Shown here: positions 7,204 to 14,650 of the stretch, piece after piece | How the letters are laid out: every line of letters starts with the position of its first letter | Position numbering within the stretch: position 1 is the first letter of the stretch | Origin: Planctomycetota bacterium | Lineage (GTDB): Bacteria; Planctomycetota; UBA8742; UBA2392 | Assembly (NCBI GenBank): GCA_019636215.1 | Contig: JAHBXZ010000010.1 | Span: 124,001-188,000 of the forward strand | Length of the DNA: 64,000 nt | Reading direction: 5' to 3' | Position numbers and translations under genes: made by a program | Notes under the pieces: generated by a model | What the model saw: the letters and a program-made list of their open reading frames with translations, nothing else | Told to the model about the DNA's origin: nothing | Databases searched by the model: none

Positions 7204-7700
7204 AGGAACGGACGACAACCGTCGCATTGGCGTGTCGGCCCAATGGTCCCTCACGCCAGACTACTGCCCGTTCAGGCGGTCGATTCCTGCCGGTGGTACT
7301 CGGTTCAACTGTCGCCTTGTTCGAGGTAGGAATCGTTGGTCTGTACTTCTACGGGGTGCGCCCGGACATTTTCTGGGGAGGCAAGGAGGACTTTCCATCC
7401 TGGGTTCTCCCACCGGCAAGCGCACTCGTCGGGGCTCTGCTTACCACCGCGGCTTGCGGGTTTTTTCGAAAGCTGGAGTTTGAGGACTTGATCGGTGCGC
7501 TAGGTGTCCGTTGCGCACTGACTTCTTTCTTGCCTGCGGTGATCGGGGGAGTGGCGAGGCGAGACATTGGCGACGGCCTTCACTTCCTGTGGGCGGGTTT
7601 TGTGGTTTTGACTCTGTTCGGCCTTCCGGGCTGGATCGCAGGAACCGCAAGCGTTCAGGCAGTTAGGTCATTGCTTACTTGCCGTAACAGAATCCCCTGA
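7200..7700 (+). CDS. Small membrane protein of the acyltransferase cluster
   Basis: A 166-residue protein with a polar N-terminal ~28 residues and four hydrophobic segments (FLPVVLGSTVALFEVGIVGLY onward). A G-V-R-P-D-I-F-W-G-G-K-E-D loop follows the first helix. No family recognised. ATG 7200 overlaps the acyltransferase stop (ATGA). The leader CGGAGCCGCGCCATGAA recurs almost exactly before the next gene, which suggests the two share an ancestral start region. Its base composition looks slightly less G+C-rich than its neighbours. Confidence 0.72.
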   Translation: MKERTTTVALACRPNGPSRQTTARSGGRFLPVVLGSTVALFEVGIVGLYFYGVRPDIFWGGKEDFPSWVLPPASALVGALLTTAACGFFRKLEFEDLIGALGVRCALTSFLPAVIGGVARRDIGDGLHFLWAGFVVLTLFGLPGWIAGTASVQAVRSLLTCRNRIP

Positions 7701-7713
7701 CCGGAGCCGCGCC

Positions 7714-8250
7714 ATGAACCAAGAGACTGAAATCGGCCTTGGGACAATCCCGCGTTCACGCGACGCGCACAGCGACAGTGTGCGGCGACAACGCGCGGCC
7801 GTGATTGCACTCGTTCTTGCAGGCGGTGCGATTCAAGCCACTTGCTTTGTCTCGGCCGTATGGCTGATTGGCGCGAACCTGCTTTGGGGCAACGGTCGCG
7901 ACGGCGAAGTACTGCTTGCGATGGTCTTGTCAGGCATTGTTGTTGCCTTGCTTGCGATGGCTGGCGCACGATGCGTGACCGTGCGCCAAGTGCCACGCCC
8001 GATGGCAGATCTCGCGGTCCTGTGGTCGATACAGGTTGCCGGGCTGGGCATGTTGATCGCATTTGCCGGTACGTTTGCACTTGCGCGTGGCGCATCATTG
8101 CTTGAGGCGTTCTCGCTTGCATTCATGGCCGCCGCGTTCGGCACCGTCTTCATGTCGATCCCCGCAACTCTCGGCGGAGGCGTGGCTCTCGCGCTGGTTC
8201 AGGCCGGGCGTCACGGGATGCTCAGATGCAAGCGACGCTGTTCTCGGTAG
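7714..8250 (+). CDS. Small membrane protein of the acyltransferase cluster
   Basis: A 178-residue protein with a ~25-residue charged N-terminus (with R-D-A-H-S-D-S-V-R-R-Q-R) and four hydrophobic segments in two pairs, the arrangement seen in its upstream neighbour. No family recognised. The start at 7714 follows CGGAGCCGCGCC, the same leader as the gene at 7200. It is 13 bases after the previous stop and 9 bases before the next start, so it belongs to the same operon. Confidence 0.7.
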   Translation: MNQETEIGLGTIPRSRDAHSDSVRRQRAAVIALVLAGGAIQATCFVSAVWLIGANLLWGNGRDGEVLLAMVLSGIVVALLAMAGARCVTVRQVPRPMADLAVLWSIQVAGLGMLIAFAGTFALARGASLLEAFSLAFMAAAFGTVFMSIPATLGGGVALALVQAGRHGMLRCKRRCSR

Positions 8251-8259
8251 GATCAGCGA

Positions 8260-8883
8260 ATGGCAACCTCCAAACGCAACACACAGGCCGCAATTGCCAT
8301 TGCGGTGCTTTCGTTGCCGCTGATGTACCTGTTGAAGGAACTGGTCCGCGACATCTTTGAACGCATGGCGGTGTTTTACGCCATCACCGTGCCGGTTTCG
8401 CTGCTGGCCGTCAAACTCGAATGGAAGAAGCTGCTGCGCTTTGACGCCCGGCAGGCCGGGTTCGGGCTGGTGCTGGGCCTTGTGCTGTACGCGCTGGGGT
8501 GGGTCGGGTTTGCCCTGATGAAGGCGCTCACGCCCGAGTTTGCCGACCAGTCGGCCACCTTCTATGGCTGGCTGCGGCAGGACGACAGCCTGCTCATGTG
8601 GCTGCTGATTCTGGGCGTGATTGTGGGCGAAGAGATTGTCTGGCGCGCCGCCGTCACGTTGCCGCTGGCCGAGAAGTGGGGCTACTGGGGTGTGCTGGCC
8701 GGCGCAGCGGGCTTTAGCGCGGTGCACCTGCCCTGGGGGCCTCCGCTGCTTGTGCTTGCGGCCTTTGTGTTCGGTGGGTGCTGGAGCCTGATGATCTACA
8801 AGACGCGCAGTTTCTGGTGCACGCTGGTGTCGCACATGCTGTGGGACTTCCTGGTGATGTGGGCGATTCCCTATGCCGGCTAA
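8260..8883 (+). CDS. CPBP-family intramembrane metalloprotease (CAAX protease-like)
   Basis: A 207-residue polytopic protein with the CPBP/Abi motifs in order: E124-E125-IVW-R129 (EExxxR), F152-SAV-H156 (FxxxH) and H192-MLW-D196 (HxxxD/N-type). The two Glu and two His are the predicted metal or catalytic residues. Bacterial members process or modify membrane substrates, and some act in bacteriocin immunity. ATG 8260 follows the previous gene by 9 bases and the 3' end overlaps the next gene by 11 bases. Its presence beside an acyltransferase suggests membrane lipid or lipoprotein modification, but its substrate is unknown. Confidence 0.85.
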   Translation: MATSKRNTQAAIAIAVLSLPLMYLLKELVRDIFERMAVFYAITVPVSLLAVKLEWKKLLRFDARQAGFGLVLGLVLYALGWVGFALMKALTPEFADQSATFYGWLRQDDSLLMWLLILGVIVGEEIVWRAAVTLPLAEKWGYWGVLAGAAGFSAVHLPWGPPLLVLAAFVFGGCWSLMIYKTRSFWCTLVSHMLWDFLVMWAIPYAG

Positions 8884-9859
8884 GGCGCGCCAAACACCGG
8901 CCTGGGCGCGGGCGGCGCTGGGCGGCGTGATCGGGCTGGCCTGTTGGGCCTGGTTTGCGCCGCCGCTGCATGTCGCGCTGGTCTGGATCGGCGCATTGGT
9001 GCATGTGCCGCTGGCGCTGGGGTTGATGCAAGAGCCCCGAGTGTCAGCCAAGGGACCGGCCCCAGGCGATGCTCGACCCGTCGCTTACGCTTCGGGCTCC
9101 TGTCTGCGTTATCAGCTTCCGGCGGCTTTGATGCTGGTGGCTTCGTTTGTTTCGGACTCCTATGGCATCTGGCTGGCCCTGCCCTGGCTGGGCTTCAACC
9201 TGTGGCTGGTCGTGCTGGGTGGGTTGCGGCTGGCAAAGCTGGGCCTGAAGCGGCCGGGTGCGCTGGCGGATTTCGGGTTGGTGGTCACGCTGGCCTCGGG
9301 GTTGGCGATTGCCGCCTACCACCTGGCATGGGAAGTCGCGGGCTTCAGCCTGTTGCTGGTGCTGCTGACGGCCGCGCACCAGCTGTTCATTGGCGCGGTA
9401 CTGCTTGGCATTGCGGCCCAGATTGTGGCCTGGCGGCCCGGCAGATTGCCGTGGTTGGCCGCCCTGGGCGTGGCGATTGGCAACCCGTTGGTCGCCACGG
9501 GAATCTTCATCACCGGCTGGGGCGGCCCGCCGGTCATCGAGTTCCTGGCCGTGTGCCTGTTTGCGGGCTCGGTGATCGTCCTGGGCTGGATGCAGCTTTG
9601 GCTGGCAGTCTGGCCGCGGTCAGGCCTGCGGCCGCTGGCGCGGGTGCTGCTGGTGATCAGCGACCTTTCGCTGGGAACGGCGATGACGCTGGCGATCATC
9701 TATGCCTGGGGCACGGCCCGCGGGATGCCCACGCTGTACATTCCCGAAATGATCCAGTGGCATGCCACGCTGCAGGTGTTCGGTTTCGGCCTGTGCGGGC
9801 TGGCGGGCTGGACGGTCGCCGGCAAGGTCAACGGGCAACAGTTGAAGGTTAATGGGTGA
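8873..9859 (+). CDS. Polytopic membrane protein, last gene of the cluster
   Basis: A 328-residue protein with about eight or nine hydrophobic segments and few charged residues. No family recognised. ATG 8873 lies inside the 3' end of the protease gene (11-base overlap). Residues ~69-77 (PVAYASGSC) come from a minus-strand copy of the dispersed AAGCGYAAGCG repeat (9077-9102). The extreme C-terminus ends in a short self-repeat (VNGQQLKVNG), which looks like a recent microduplication. It closes the operon that starts at 5430; no terminator was found before the next gene. Confidence 0.72.
   Translation: MPAKARQTPAWARAALGGVIGLACWAWFAPPLHVALVWIGALVHVPLALGLMQEPRVSAKGPAPGDARPVAYASGSCLRYQLPAALMLVASFVSDSYGIWLALPWLGFNLWLVVLGGLRLAKLGLKRPGALADFGLVVTLASGLAIAAYHLAWEVAGFSLLLVLLTAAHQLFIGAVLLGIAAQIVAWRPGRLPWLAALGVAIGNPLVATGIFITGWGGPPVIEFLAVCLFAGSVIVLGWMQLWLAVWPRSGLRPLARVLLVISDLSLGTAMTLAIIYAWGTARGMPTLYIPEMIQWHATLQVFGFGLCGLAGWTVAGKVNGQQLKVNG
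9077..9102 (-). repeat. Dispersed repeat inside the last cluster gene
   Basis: Read on the minus strand it is CAGGAGCCCGAAGCGTAAGC followed by GACGGG, a variant of the 3699/6297 repeat. It is in frame within the coding sequence at 8873-9859. Confidence 0.65.
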
Positions 9860-10003
9860 CAGCCAACGGAACTTAACGCGGCGCGGTTGTCCTTGCCTTT
9901 ACTTTCGACTGTCGACCGTGAACCGTAGACTTGGCGCACACCCTTAACTTTGAAAGGTTGGCGCAGCGTCCACACTCGACCGGCACAACCCGCGGAGGCC
10001 TTC

Positions 10004-10897
10004 ATGGAATTCAACGAACTTGTCAACAACGGCTGGTCGCGCCACGACAAACAGAGCGCGGCCCTGGCTGCGGACCTTGAGCAACACTCGGCCCTTGCCG
10101 ACGACGCGCCAAAAGCCGTGGGCTTTCTCGCCCTGAGTAACCACACGATCGGCTATCACATGAAGGACTGGCCCCGCGCGCGCAAGCTGGCGGAAACCGT
10201 GGTCGCGCGGCTGAACCCCGACCATGCGGCCTCGCCGGCCCTTGGCAGCCTGGCGATCGCGCAATTCATGGCCGGCGACGAAGTGGCGGCGCTGGCCAGC
10301 GAGTGCCGGGCCGTTGCGTTGATCGATACCCAGCCCGTGGCGGCCATGGTGCGCTGTCGGGTGCTTCTGGCCAGCGAACTGGTGGACGCCGGGCGGCTGG
10401 AAGAAGGCTCGCGCCTTTACCAGGCCGCTATCGGCCTGGCCCGCGCCCAGGACGAAATTCTGGCCTGCGACCGGGCCGTTGCCGTGACCAGCAACAACCT
10501 GGCCAGCAACCTGCTGGAACTTGCCGCGCGCACACCCGAGCAAGACGCGCTGATGCTGGAAGCCGCCCAAGCCGCGCGCGAGTTCTGGCTCAAGGCCGGC
10601 AACTGGGAGAATGAAGAACGGGCCGAGTACCTGCTGGCCCTGGTGCACAACAAGCTGGGCAAGCACGACGACGCGCTGCGGCACGCGGCCCGCGGACTGG
10701 AAGTGATCGCCGCCAACGGCGAAGAAGTGGTCGACGAGGCATTTCTGAACCTGGCCGCGGCAGGCGCGTCGCGGGCCAAAGGTGACCATGAACTGTACAC
10801 CAGGTCATTGGCCCGGGCCGATGAACTTGCCGCCGAGTGCGCCGACCAGGGGGTAAAGGACTGGTACGCCACAGAACGCGCCAAGGTGGCCGGCTAG
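10004..10897 (+). CDS. TPR-like helical repeat protein
   Basis: A 297-residue soluble protein made almost wholly of Ala/Leu/Glu-rich amphipathic helices in TPR-like pairs (e.g. WPRARKLAETVVARLNP, LVDAGRLEEGSRLYQAAIGL, HNKLGKHDDALRHAARGLEV). No signal peptide or membrane segment. It probably binds another protein; no enzymatic motif is seen. ATG 10004 is chosen because GGAGG lies just upstream. It precedes the DUF1549/DUF1553 gene by 80 bases on the same strand. Confidence 0.75.
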   Translation: MEFNELVNNGWSRHDKQSAALAADLEQHSALADDAPKAVGFLALSNHTIGYHMKDWPRARKLAETVVARLNPDHAASPALGSLAIAQFMAGDEVAALASECRAVALIDTQPVAAMVRCRVLLASELVDAGRLEEGSRLYQAAIGLARAQDEILACDRAVAVTSNNLASNLLELAARTPEQDALMLEAAQAAREFWLKAGNWENEERAEYLLALVHNKLGKHDDALRHAARGLEVIAANGEEVVDEAFLNLAAAGASRAKGDHELYTRSLARADELAAECADQGVKDWYATERAKVAG

Positions 10898-10977
10898 CGG
10901 CCTGCCAGGGCGCCGGAATTTGCCGGAACCTGTGCCCCGGTACCGGGTTTCATGCGCGTCCTTCAAGTGGAGCCGGC

Positions 10978-12786
10978 ATGTTCTCATTGCGTGCGAAGTT
11001 GTTTGCCACGGGCGTGATGTTCCTTGGCGCTGTTTCGTTTGGTGTGGCCGCGGCCCAGGAAAAGCCGCCCGAAGCCGCGCCCGACAAAACCACCGAATCA
11101 CAGCCGGCCAAGCCAATCACCGAAAAAGACCTCAGCGCAGCCATTGACCGCGAGATCGCCAAGGTCTGGACGCGCGACAAAATCAAGCCCGCCGGGCTCA
11201 GCAGCGACGAAGAGTTCGTGCGCCGCGTGCACTTTGACCTGACCGGCCTGCCGCCCACGCGCGACGAGGCCGTGGCCTTCATTGACAGCAAAGACAAAGA
11301 CAAGCGCGAAAAGCTGATCAACCGCCTGTTGGAAGACAAACGCTTTGGCGAACACATGGGCGACCTGTGGTCGAACATCATCCTGGGGCGCGGCGGCCAG
11401 GGCGGGCGCGGCGGCGGCAACACGCTGTTTGCGGTGTGGCTGGCCGAACGTTTCAACGCCAACGCGAAGTTCAGCGACATCATCTATGACATCGTGACGG
11501 CCCAGGGCAAATCCAGCGTGAACCCGGCCGTAGCCGTCTACTCGCGCGAACAGCCGTTCAACATTGCCAACGCGGCAGGCCTGGTGACCAAGACACTGAC
11601 CGGCGTGCAGTTGCAGTGCGCCGAGTGCCACGACCATCCCTACGAAGACGACTGGAAGCAGACGACCTTCCAGGGCGTGGCCAGTTTCTTTTCGCCCATC
11701 CAGTCGCGCCAGAACCTGCGGGTGCTGCCCGTGGACCCCGAAGTCACGGACGACTCGCGCGAAGTGCGTCTGCCACCGGGCATGGCTGAAAACCTGCCAG
11801 CCGAAGTGCGCCAGGCCGTTGCCGAGCGCGGCAAGTACGGCAAACCCGTCACCATGGACGGCAAGGCCGTAACCATCCCCGGGCGCGACTTCTGGCGGCC
11901 GTTTCTGGCCAAGTGGATGATCAACAAGGACAACAGGCAGACGGCGCGTTACACCGCCAACCGGTTCTGGAGCTTCGCGTTTGGCATCGGTCTGCATAAC
12001 CCGGTGGACGACTTCAACAGTTTCAACTCGCCCAGCCACCCCGAACTGCTGGACCTGCTGGCGCAGGACATGATTGACAACAGGTACGATGTAAAGCGCA
12101 TCTACCGCGCCATGCTGAACAGCCGCACGTACCAGCTTTCGGGCAGGGGCGGCCCCGCCAAGGCCGAGGGCTGGCACTTTGCCAGCGCGGCCTCGCGACA
12201 GTTGACAGCCGAGCAATTCTTCGGCGCGCTGATGACGGTAAGCGGCAGCAGTGACATCGCGCGGGCCTATCGCGGCCGCACGGGCAGCCCGGCAACGCAG
12301 GTGCGGCGCCAGGTGGAAGCGCGCATGAAGCAGATGCAGAAGGACAACCCCAACCAGCGCGACTACGACTTTGACGAAGATGCCCTCAAGCGCTTTGAGG
12401 CCTGGTACGAGAAGATGTCGGACCTGTGGTTCCTGCGCCGCAACATGGCTGCCGGGTTTTCCAGCCAGAGCAGCGACGACGAGCTGACCGACGCCGACAG
12501 CTTCAGCCTGACCATGGACCAGGCGCTGGCGGTGATGAACGGCGAGTTCACCAACCGCATTGCCGGGTCAGGGCGCGGCACGATTGCCGCCGACCTGGTG
12601 CAGAAGGTGAAGTCCGACGACACCCGGATTGAGACACTGTACCTGACCGTGCTGTCGCGCCGCCCCACCAGCAGCGAGACAAGCCGCCTCAAGAAGTACG
12701 TGGCGGAACAGAAGGACGTCACGGCGGCCTACGAGGACATTCTGTGGGCGCTGCTGGCAGGTTCCGAGTTCGCCACCAACCACTAA
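10978..12786 (+). CDS. DUF1549/DUF1553 planctomycete protein with CxxCH motif
   Basis: A 602-residue secreted protein with a signal peptide (~1-28, ending VSFGVAAAQE). A DUF1549 domain (FVRRVHFDLTGLPPTRDE, then KLINRLLEDKRFGEHM) is followed by a C214-AE-C217-H218 haem-c-type motif in CAECHDHP, and the C-terminal half is DUF1553 (NRFWSFAFGIGLHNPVDDFN, then HPELLDLL). The combination is characteristic of Planctomycetota, usually as part of a periplasmic pair with a DUF1501 protein; no DUF1501 gene is adjacent here. Exact role unknown; electron transfer or sulfatase/polysaccharide-linked periplasmic functions have been suggested for the family. Confidence 0.93.
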   Translation: MFSLRAKLFATGVMFLGAVSFGVAAAQEKPPEAAPDKTTESQPAKPITEKDLSAAIDREIAKVWTRDKIKPAGLSSDEEFVRRVHFDLTGLPPTRDEAVAFIDSKDKDKREKLINRLLEDKRFGEHMGDLWSNIILGRGGQGGRGGGNTLFAVWLAERFNANAKFSDIIYDIVTAQGKSSVNPAVAVYSREQPFNIANAAGLVTKTLTGVQLQCAECHDHPYEDDWKQTTFQGVASFFSPIQSRQNLRVLPVDPEVTDDSREVRLPPGMAENLPAEVRQAVAERGKYGKPVTMDGKAVTIPGRDFWRPFLAKWMINKDNRQTARYTANRFWSFAFGIGLHNPVDDFNSFNSPSHPELLDLLAQDMIDNRYDVKRIYRAMLNSRTYQLSGRGGPAKAEGWHFASAASRQLTAEQFFGALMTVSGSSDIARAYRGRTGSPATQVRRQVEARMKQMQKDNPNQRDYDFDEDALKRFEAWYEKMSDLWFLRRNMAAGFSSQSSDDELTDADSFSLTMDQALAVMNGEFTNRIAGSGRGTIAADLVQKVKSDDTRIETLYLTVLSRRPTSSETSRLKKYVAEQKDVTAAYEDILWALLAGSEFATNH

Positions 12787-12808
12787 GCACCGCACAGGCA
12801 TAGCCACG

Positions 12809-12834
12809 AACGGCCCCGGGAAACCGGGGCCGTT
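12809..12834. terminator. Bidirectional terminator hairpin
   Basis: AACGGCCCCGG (12809-12819), loop GAAA, then CCGGGGCCGTT (12824-12834): an 11-bp perfect stem with a stable tetraloop, placed between the convergent genes ending at 12786 and 12840. Confidence 0.8.
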
Positions 12835-12839
12835 GGCTT

Positions 12840-13625
12840 TCAAGGCCCATGCAGGGCCGCTTCCGCGTCCTGCACTGTGTTGTGAAAGCGGAAAAGCTGG
12901 GCCATGTCTAGCATGTCCAGCATCACCTTCAGCTTGGGCCTGGCGTTGATGATGCTGACGGTGCCGTCGCGGGCGCGGGTGGCTTCGGCCATCATGCGCA
13001 GGCGATCAATGCCTTCGTCCACCACGCTGCGCACGTCGGCCAGGTCCAGCACGATGTGCCTTGTTTCGGGCTTGAACTCGGCCTGCCAGTGGCGGTCGAA
13101 CTGCGGCACGCTGACCTTGTCAAACGTGCCGGAAAGCGTCAGCACCTGTACGCCGGGCGAGCTGCCGGCGCGCATGTCCTTCCAGATCGCGCGGGCGATT
13201 TCCGTCGAGGGCGGGCGCGGCGCGGCCTTGAACTGGCCGGACAGCTTGGCGAACACGTGATCCAGCACGCGCACGGCGGCCTGGCTGAAGTTGGCGTAAA
13301 AGCGCACGCTGCCGGGTTCGGCCATGGGCTCGAGTTTTTCGCGCAGCAGCGGGGCCGCGGCAATGAATGCGATGTGCCCGCCTTCGTCTTCGGCAAAAAA
13401 GCCGGCCATGCCTGCCAGGGTGTCCAGGCCGGTGCGGTCAATGCGCGCAAGCTGCTGCACGTCAAACAGCAGGCGTTTGGGCTTGGGTTGCAGAAGGCGA
13501 CCCAGTTCGCCCGTCAACGTGGCCACATTGGCGGCCACCAACGCGCCTTCCAGGCGAAAGGCGCGGGTACTGGGCGCCTCGCAGGCAAGTTCACGCCACT
13601 TCAGGCGCAGGTCGTCGCCGGGCAT
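12840..13625 (-). CDS. Double STAS-domain protein (anti-sigma factor antagonist type)
   Basis: A 261-residue cytoplasmic protein with two STAS-like halves. The first spans ~15-115 (FRLEGALVAANVATLTGEL, LLFDVQQLARIDRTGLDTLAGM); the second ~150-260 (VLTLSGTFDKVSVPQFDRHW, HIVLDLADVRSVVDEGIDRL, VSIINARPKLKVMLDMLDM). STAS proteins act in partner-switching, classically by binding an anti-sigma kinase. In the second half the usual phospho-Ser position reads V-V-D-E-G, an acidic substitution that may make it constitutively active or phospho-mimetic. The start is ATG 13625; upstream sequence looks like repeat DNA. Confidence 0.82.
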   Translation of the reverse strand: MPGDDLRLKWRELACEAPSTRAFRLEGALVAANVATLTGELGRLLQPKPKRLLFDVQQLARIDRTGLDTLAGMAGFFAEDEGGHIAFIAAAPLLREKLEPMAEPGSVRFYANFSQAAVRVLDHVFAKLSGQFKAAPRPPSTEIARAIWKDMRAGSSPGVQVLTLSGTFDKVSVPQFDRHWQAEFKPETRHIVLDLADVRSVVDEGIDRLRMMAEATRARDGTVSIINARPKLKVMLDMLDMAQLFRFHNTVQDAEAALHGP

Positions 13626-13760
13626 GGCGGGCAGTTTAGCGGCGGGATGGGCCGGGGTGCAGTGTTTCGTGCCGGGGGAGGCCTGGAGCATTTTCACAGT
13701 TCGTTTGCAGGCTTCCGCTGGCGGCGGGCTTCGCATCTCTGCGTCGCGCTTCCTCGGCCT

Positions 13761-13785
13761 CTTGAAAACGCGGTGCGTTTTCAAG
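13761..13785. repeat. 11-bp hairpin in a 259-base gene-free gap
   Basis: CTTGAAAACGC pairs perfectly with GCGTTTTCAAG across GGT. The surrounding gap 13626-13884 also has GTTTGCAG near its left end and CTGCAAAC near its right end as an inverted pair, so the whole block may be a composite repeat element. No gene seen. Confidence 0.6.
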
Positions 13786-13884
13786 CCGTTGCGCCGCAAC
13801 CCTTCAGCCACGCCTGCGTCCGCACTCCTTGATCTGCTCGCCCGGCGCGGCGCGGAATCTCTGCAAACAAACAGCGAAAAAGCT

Positions 13885-14610
13885 CTAAAGTCCGATCCAG
13901 CCGCCGTCGAGAAACCTGCGCCAGGCGTGGCCCAGGTTGCCGCCGTCGATCAGCGGCCACAGCAGGCCCCAGCTTGCGGCCTGCAGCGCCAGCAGAAGCA
14001 GCGTGCCCAGCACCGGCTCCCAGGCGTTGTTCTGAAAGGCCCGGGCAAGGTTGAAAGTGCTTACGTCACCGACACGCCAGGCCTTGAGCGCCGGAAAGAA
14101 GCGCGGCACATTGCGGCAGTACTCGGTGTAGGGCTCGCCGTAGATGCTTTGCAGCATTTCTTCCTCGATGCCGATCTGCGCGCGATAGATGAAGTAATAC
14201 AGCGCGTTGAAAACCGCAAACAGCGCAAGGTTGAAGGGCCAGGCCGTGTTCAGCGCCAGGCCGCAGCCGATCAGCCAGGTGCCCACATACAGCGGGTTGC
14301 GGGTGCGGCCGTAGGGGCCGGCGGTGGCAAGCTCGGCTTTCTTCAACAGATAGCCCAGCGACCAGATGCGCATGCCTACGCCCAGCACAATCAGGCCCAG
14401 CCCGGCAAAACGCAGCGCAACCAGCGCGGCATGGGGCTCGGCCAGCGGCGGGCGCAGCGCCAGGAAAAGGAACAGTGCATAGACCGGCCAGAAGCCCTGA
14501 AGGCGCAGGCGGTCGAGAAGCTTTTCGCGGCGCTTGCCGTCGCGGATCTCGGGCCCGCGTTCGGCCTTGATCGGCCCCTGGGCAAACGGGTTGTCGGCAG
14601 GATCACTCAC
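13885..14610 (-). CDS. ICMT/PEMT-like membrane methyltransferase
   Basis: A 241-residue integral membrane protein with the isoprenylcysteine/phospholipid methyltransferase signature: GPYGRTRNPLYVGTWLIG, then EEEMLQSIYGEPYTEYCRNVPRFFP, in which the G-P-Y/R-N-P and E-E...Y-G...Y motifs bind S-adenosylmethionine. These enzymes methylate lipid head groups, isoprenoid-type substrates or small thiols in the membrane; the substrate is unknown. No ATG precedes the conserved region, so GTG 14610 (VSDPADNPFAQG) is the likely start. Confidence 0.82.
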   Translation of the reverse strand: MSDPADNPFAQGPIKAERGPEIRDGKRREKLLDRLRLQGFWPVYALFLFLALRPPLAEPHAALVALRFAGLGLIVLGVGMRIWSLGYLLKKAELATAGPYGRTRNPLYVGTWLIGCGLALNTAWPFNLALFAVFNALYYFIYRAQIGIEEEMLQSIYGEPYTEYCRNVPRFFPALKAWRVGDVSTFNLARAFQNNAWEPVLGTLLLLALQAASWGLLWPLIDGGNLGHAWRRFLDGGWIGL

Positions 14611-14650
14611 GGGCGGGACTGTAGCGGATCGGCGCCGCGATGGTAAGCGG

